A DNA stretch of 24,156 nt from a virus, in the IMG/VR virus record IMGVR_UViG_3300025543_000210, positions 1 to 24,156 of that record; one strand, 5' to 3'. The notes beneath the pieces are model-generated. The model did not search any database. It saw only the letters and a list, made by a program, of their open reading frames with translations, and was not told the origin of the DNA. The stretch's first letter is position 1. Every line of letters begins with the position of its first letter. The position numbers and the translations under genes are program-made. This document shows, one piece after another, positions 20,409 to 24,156 of the stretch.

Positions 20409-22116
20409 GGATCTCGTCCATGCTCTGGGCTAAACAGATCTCGTTAATGGACACCGCGCCACTTACCTCAACTTCCCATTCAGAAGCAACTGCCGAAGGT
20501 AACCGCATTATCGGCTCACGCAAAGTACCGTTGCTAATACCAGAAGGCGTAGTTGTAGCTTGTGTGTAAACGCCTGATGACTCAGACAATGTGTAATTAG
20601 AAATCAATGCCCCGTCGCCGTAGACCTTTACAGTCACTGGATACGCTTCAGCGTGAACAGAAACCCAAGCCATTGAAACAGGAGCTGGCGTAACAAACTT
20701 CTTTGTCTTAAATGTGAGCGTATTGTTAGAAGCCCCGCCTCTGTACTTGCGGATCTTGTTACCTTCTATAACAAACAGCTGACCTGACTTTGGGTCTTCA
20801 AAACCGCCGCGCACTTCTGCGGACAAAGTTATGGTCGAGAACGAAGCTTCACTGGCCCTTGGATCATAGACCCAGCCCCCTAGAGAACCGCCATTGTTAT
20901 AGAACGCGACGTAAGTGCCTTCATGTCTAAATGCCCTTATAAGAGTGGGATGAAAGCTAGTAGACCACTGATCAACGGAAATTAGACCACGAGAAACCAC
21001 CTCTCCTGTAGACCCTGACACTGCAACCAACCCATCAGGCGCTGCATACAAAACAAACTCGCCCATGTCCACAACCGAGTTTTTGTTAACGCAGGCTTGT
21101 GCTAGGTCAATTCTTATTGGTGTCAGAGCTGCTGGGTCAGTGCCAGTTATAAAGTATGGCGTACCGTCAGTCAGCGCCACGACTCCGTTGCCTGTGGCGG
21201 CAATGTCTACAATGTCTTCTTCAAGCGTAATGCGGTAGTCGATAGGCCAAGCGTGTGGCAGGTATGGCTCAGATAGACAAAACCGCTTACCAGAGAACCC
21301 TGCCATCACACCGTTGCCCACAGCAGTTAGCCCAAGCATCGGGCCGTCTGGGTACAAGCTGGTGTTGTCATCTGGGGGGCCAATCCAACTGCCAGACGGT
21401 AAGACCTCACTTAGCGCGGAGGACTTAACAGTGTCTGCATACGAAGTTGTAGCAAAAGCAACCTCCGCTACAAACTGAAAGTCAGTGAACTGAGAACCAG
21501 TGTTTGATCTGTATATGCGCTTCTTAGCTGTTGAGCTAAAAAAGTAATTACCACTTGGGTTATTACCCGTGGGCATAGAAACAGTCACTGTCTCTGTGCT
21601 GGTCACATCCAAAGTGGTGCTGGCTAAACTAGGTGGCCCCTCTTCACCTAAGCTAGTGACTAAAGTGTAAACATACGCCCTAGTCTCAGGTGTTTCGGTT
21701 GCGGTAACCGTACCGCTTTGAGCAATTGTAGGAGCGTTACTGGGCGCAGGTACACCTAAACGATATGTTGTTACGGGGTAACCGCTGCTGCCCGAAACCA
21801 TAGAAGCTACTGTACCTACGCGGGGGTAGTCGTCGCCTGTAAAGTACAACCGCTCATTGATGTCATTAGGTATTGGCCCAGCTACTACATCAACGCCGTC
21901 TTCTGACCACTCCAGCCAGTTAGTGTCGCGGTAGTAATAAATAGAGCGGCGAGCGCCGTTCTGCAATGTGTAAGTGTCTGTGTTGGTCTTTGTTGGAGTT
22001 AACCTGCCAGACTCAAAGTCTATGTTCTGAGCTATTTGACCGAACTGATCGGCTATCAAGCGCGGGGCTACTCCAGGTGCTATGCCTGAGAAACGGTCGC
22101 GTTTAAAGTAAGCCAT
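20398..22116 (-). CDS. Phage virion protein, probably beta-propeller (572 aa)
   Basis: The protein begins MAYFKRDRFSGIAPGVAPRL and has repeated blade-like segments (LGLTAVGNGVMAGFSGKRFC; DIVDIAATGNGVVALTDGTP; MGEFVLYAAPDGLVAVSGST; AFRHEGTYVAFYNNGG). An internal region at about 130-210 looks like a fibronectin or carbohydrate-type domain (ETRAYVYTLVTSLGEEGPPS). This layout is common to structural proteins near the tail of podovirus-like phages and could form a tail nozzle or adaptor, but I cannot say which. It directly precedes the J-like fibre. ATG at 22116 lies three bases after the XhlA-like stop. Confidence 0.75.
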   Translation of the reverse strand: MAYFKRDRFSGIAPGVAPRLIADQFGQIAQNIDFESGRLTPTKTNTDTYTLQNGARRSIYYYRDTNWLEWSEDGVDVVAGPIPNDINERLYFTGDDYPRVGTVASMVSGSSGYPVTTYRLGVPAPSNAPTIAQSGTVTATETPETRAYVYTLVTSLGEEGPPSLASTTLDVTSTETVTVSMPTGNNPSGNYFFSSTAKKRIYRSNTGSQFTDFQFVAEVAFATTSYADTVKSSALSEVLPSGSWIGPPDDNTSLYPDGPMLGLTAVGNGVMAGFSGKRFCLSEPYLPHAWPIDYRITLEEDIVDIAATGNGVVALTDGTPYFITGTDPAALTPIRIDLAQACVNKNSVVDMGEFVLYAAPDGLVAVSGSTGEVVSRGLISVDQWSTSFHPTLIRAFRHEGTYVAFYNNGGSLGGWVYDPRASEASFSTITLSAEVRGGFEDPKSGQLFVIEGNKIRKYRGGASNNTLTFKTKKFVTPAPVSMAWVSVHAEAYPVTVKVYGDGALISNYTLSESSGVYTQATTTPSGISNGTLREPIMRLPSAVASEWEVEVSGAVSINEICLAQSMDEIRGQ

Positions 22117-22119
22117 CTA

Positions 22120-22335
22120 TCACCTCATTAATAAAGCCCAGATCACCCCTGCCATCCCGCTAACCAAGGCCATCGCTGCAATAAACATATTTTTATTTAG
22201 CTGTAGCAGTGCAGCTTCTATCTTTTCGAGACGGTTAAAAATGGTCTTCGACCGCTCTTCGCACATGGCCTCATGAGAGGCCAAGCGCTGAGTTGCTTCT
22301 GTGTACCTTGCGTCACTCTGCGATGGGATCGACAT
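22120..22335 (-). CDS. XhlA/holin-associated small membrane protein (71 aa)
   Basis: The product has an N-terminal coiled coil (RLASHEAMCEERSKTIFNRL EKIEAALLQLNK) and one C-terminal membrane helix (MFIAAMALVSGMAGVIWALL) with a short basic end. This is the XhlA/hemolysin-type layout, which in phages accompanies or acts as a holin for lysis. No endolysin is visible in the window, so the rest of a lysis set must be elsewhere. Its start overlaps the end of the upstream gene by 23 bases. An inner-membrane virion or superinfection protein is a possible alternative. Confidence 0.72.
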   Translation of the reverse strand: MSIPSQSDARYTEATQRLASHEAMCEERSKTIFNRLEKIEAALLQLNKNMFIAAMALVSGMAGVIWALLMR

Positions 22336-22549
22336 CTACTGCTGCCTCTTCCTTGACCGATGCCGAAACCATATTAGCGAGTGATTGAACTGCCACTTCA
22401 GAAATAGTTGCCTTTCGTCTAGCAGCTAACATGTCCTGCTGAGCTTCTTGATGTAAAGCCAAAAGCTCTTTACTTTTGTCCGTCAAAGATTCGATCTCGT
22501 AGCTAACGTCATCGATTGTAATTGTCGGTTTCCCGTCTTGGTTATCCAT
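22313..22549 (-). CDS. Small late coiled-coil protein, DUF6447-like (78 aa)
   Basis: ATG 22549 follows AGGAGAG on the minus strand (about 22556-22562). The protein starts MDNQDGKPTITIDDVSYEIE, then LTDKSKELLALHQEAQQDM, which recalls the DUF6447 type of small phage tail-module protein (an I-x-I-N/D-G..Y beta hairpin, then a helical coil with repeated LQ/LH heptads). It has no cysteine or membrane segment. An operator-like palindrome lies 30 bases upstream of its start, so it may head a late transcript. Function unknown. Confidence 0.7.
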   Translation of the reverse strand: MDNQDGKPTITIDDVSYEIESLTDKSKELLALHQEAQQDMLAARRKATISEVAVQSLANMVSASVKEEAAVDVDPIAE

Positions 22550-22579
22550 TAAACTCTCCTAGTTTTGAGCAAGTAATAT

Positions 22580-22593
22580 TAGCATCAGTACTA
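22580..22593. promoter_or_regulatory. Operator-like palindrome, site 6 (TAGCA-TCAG-TACTA)
   Basis: Read on the minus strand, this site with its flank closely matches the helicase promoter site at 10826-10839 (about 20 of 22 bases), in the same orientation to its gene and at nearly the same distance (30 versus 31 bases from the start). It is the only such site in the late region. Confidence 0.6.
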
Positions 22594-22620
22594 TTAATAG
22601 GCGATAGCAATTTACTCAGA

Positions 22621-22686
22621 TCAAACCGGCAAAGCACTGTGTTCTCTGTCGCATTGTGAAATTGTCCATGTGTTTGTAGCGGTCAT
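22621..22686 (-). pseudogene. 21-residue ORF, possibly the start of a truncated late gene
   Basis: ATG 22686 follows GGAGAAT on the minus strand, a good ribosome site. The peptide MTATNTWTISQCDREHSALP resembles, from memory, the opening (TWTISQ.DR) of a roughly 80-100 residue protein common in marine phage structural modules (DUF7936-like). Here it stops after 21 codons, and no reading frame beyond continues the known pattern. It looks like a truncated relic, or a genuine minigene. The start is coupled to the end of the upstream gene. Confidence 0.4.
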
Positions 22687-22687
22687 T

Positions 22688-23035
22688 TTATTCTCCTTTT
22701 GGAAATTCTGCTTTTACAGCTAAACAATCAGCTATATATTTTTCAATGGCTACGGTGTCGTTTTTTACAACAGCGTCTAAATAATCTTCAACAGGAGGAT
22801 ACGCACCTGCTCTCTGCGATTGATAGTCTGAATTATATCTAGCAAGAAATTCTTCTACTGTTAGGAAGCCTTCCATTGCTTTAACATTACCAAACCCATC
22901 GTCCATATCTTTTGTTAAGTCAAAATTATCTTGAACAATATACTCAACGCAATTATCGGTAATTATTTCAGGTTCAGGCTTTTTGGAAATTAGAGAAATC
23001 CTATTTTCAGTCTGATTTATATATAAATATCTCAT
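22688..23035 (-). CDS. Hypothetical late protein (115 aa), next to a tail fibre gene
   Basis: ATG 23035 follows AAGGAG on the minus strand (about 23044-23049). The protein begins MRYLYINQTENRISLISKKP and has an acidic middle (FDLTKDMDDGFGNVKAMEGF) and a helical end. Its size and place after a fibre gene fit a small fibre assembly or capping protein, but it lacks a motif that proves this. No family recognised. It is probably read on the same transcript as the fibre gene, which ends 15 bases upstream. Confidence 0.65.
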   Translation of the reverse strand: MRYLYINQTENRISLISKKPEPEIITDNCVEYIVQDNFDLTKDMDDGFGNVKAMEGFLTVEEFLARYNSDYQSQRAGAYPPVEDYLDAVVKNDTVAIEKYIADCLAVKAEFPKGE

Positions 23036-23050
23036 GCCATTGCTCCTTTC

Positions 23051-24156
23051 TTAATGTAGTGCCACCCACGAACCCCAAGTCCCACTATATCTCCACCTCA
23101 TGTATGCCTTCGTATCATTGTATCCATACGCTAATTGAGTCATGTTCGACGTACCGTTTTTTGAACCATATTCATAATTAAACACATGGTAATAAGCTGT
23201 TCCTCCAGGTCCGCCAGTAGCGGTACCCTGAAGTAAGGTGTAAGCATTACCCGCTCTAGCGTTTGAGGAATGATCAAAACTAGCGGTGCCGCTAGTCGAG
23301 ATCGCGCCAAAGCCGCCTATGTATTGTTGGTTGGCGTAGATTGCGCCCCCAAGCGTTATCTGTAGGCGTTCTTGGTTGTTTGTTATAAACGACAAGTAAC
23401 CCGCACCCGTAGTACCTAACTGAAACCCACTAATCGATGCGGACAGCACGTTGGTGAACTCAGTGCCCGTAAAGGTTAATTCGTTAATGGCATTCTGGTT
23501 TGGTATCTCAATGCCACCCGCTGATGTAATGCGCATGCGTTCTGAGCCGTTGGTTGCAAAAAGCATGTTAGTGTTTTCAAAATTCCAGAACTCTGCGTTT
23601 TCTGAACCGTCTATGCCTACAGTGAAGCCATCGCCTAGGGCAGCCCCAGTAGTGCTATTTGTGTACTGAGTTTGAACGCCAGTGCTGTCGCCTTTACCTA
23701 AAACAAGGGTGCGCTGGGGAGACGAAACGCCAATACCCACGTTGCCTGTTGACGTAAACGTAGCAACAACAGAATCTGAATCGTCTTCAAAGATTTGCCA
23801 CTTACCTGCTTCTCTTTCCCCAATTTCCCAGTTTGTTCCTGAAACAGTGCTGTCCTGTCTAATAATACTGTCGCCGGGAGCAGTACCGCCTAAATGCAAC
23901 TTGGTGCTTGGACTTGAAGTACCAATACCCACGTTGCCGTTGTAGTTCGCAACTAAAACATCTTTTGCAGCACCACCGTCAGTGATTGTTAGAAATACTT
24001 TATTACCCTCAGAAGATGATTTGTATCCCCAGTTGGAAAAGTATGTTGGGGCAGAGGCCCCATAATCAAATTTAATGTTTGACGTATAAGAATCGTTACC
24101 ATCAACAGTAAGCCCATCCATCGTGGCTGTGCCAGTAACTGCTAGGGTGCTAGACA
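23051..24156 (-). CDS. C-terminal part of a tail fibre protein with NVGIG repeats (5' end outside window)
   Basis: The frame is open through the right edge, so the gene starts outside the window; an ATG at 24121 lies inside the frame and is not the true start. At least two NVGIG(T/V)SSP units (about 100 bases of DNA apart in sense) mark the fibre repeat seen in many marine phage tail fibres, and upstream residues read TLAVTGTATMDGLTV, another fibre repeat. The last 90 residues are aromatic and glycine-rich (YYHVFNYEYGSKNGTSNMTQ; YMRWRYSGTWGSWVALH), typical of a fibre tip that binds the host surface. It is separate from the J-like fibre. Confidence 0.85.
   Translation of the reverse strand, partial: SSTLAVTGTATMDGLTVDGNDSYTSNIKFDYGASAPTYFSNWGYKSSSEGNKVFLTITDGGAAKDVLVANYNGNVGIGTSSPSTKLHLGGTAPGDSIIRQDSTVSGTNWEIGEREAGKWQIFEDDSDSVVATFTSTGNVGIGVSSPQRTLVLGKGDSTGVQTQYTNSTTGAALGDGFTVGIDGSENAEFWNFENTNMLFATNGSERMRITSAGGIEIPNQNAINELTFTGTEFTNVLSASISGFQLGTTGAGYLSFITNNQERLQITLGGAIYANQQYIGGFGAISTSGTASFDHSSNARAGNAYTLLQGTATGGPGGTAYYHVFNYEYGSKNGTSNMTQLAYGYNDTKAYMRWRYSGTWGSWVALH

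Overview
The window is a stretch of a temperate, tailed double-stranded DNA phage genome. Evidence is a phage family A DNA polymerase, a primase-helicase, a tyrosine integrase with an internal attP-like site, an XRE-type regulator, and a leftward tail module with a J-like fibre protein and a second, NVGIG-repeat tail fibre. The attP-like site lies inside phage DNA with phage genes on both sides, so this reads as free or circularised phage DNA rather than an integrated prophage. The attP core matches the 3' end of a bacterial tRNA-Ser with encoded CCA. The host is probably a proteobacterium, perhaps marine, but the sequence does not settle it.

Layout. (1) 1-5179: rightward early accessory genes, tightly packed. 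It opens with a partial membrane protein gene and a tRNA-Cys(GCA) gene with encoded CCA. Next comes a compact ubiquitin-like conjugation cassette: a ThiS/MoaD-like beta-grasp protein, a 54-residue protein, an E1-like ThiF-fold enzyme, a JAMM/JAB protease, and a protein whose C-terminal half resembles a ubiquitin E2 (HPH...C motif). Small membrane and zinc-ribbon proteins follow. (2) 5198-15131: rightward replication and regulation. It holds a family A DNA polymerase, a 59-residue CsrA homologue, primase-helicase, a Cas4/RecB-like nuclease, an SF2/SNF2-like helicase, DUF2958, a coiled-coil protein, an SSB-like protein, a small PD-(D/E)XK nuclease, an XRE regulator, DUF3310 and a small excisionase-like HTH protein. 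(3) 15128-16540: leftward integrase and attP with a crossover-like core and repeated CTCCGCY arm sites. (4) 16543-16824: one isolated rightward gene. (5) 16847-24156: leftward late genes, including a DUF5872-like protein, a tiny basic peptide, a tail assembly protein, two large fibre proteins, a probable beta-propeller virion protein and a holin/XhlA-like protein.

Two signals cut across the gene list. The Ubl/E1/JAB/E2-like cassette is the best candidate for an under-described system: all four classes of a ubiquitin-type pathway appear to sit within 3 kb of a phage early operon. Second, a 14-bp palindrome, TAGYA-N4-TRCTA (one copy TAGCT in the left half), occurs six times between genes just upstream of replication genes, DUF3310 and a late gene. 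It is never centred in a recognised gene and is a good candidate operator for the phage repressor. All family calls are from reading motifs by eye; no searches were run.
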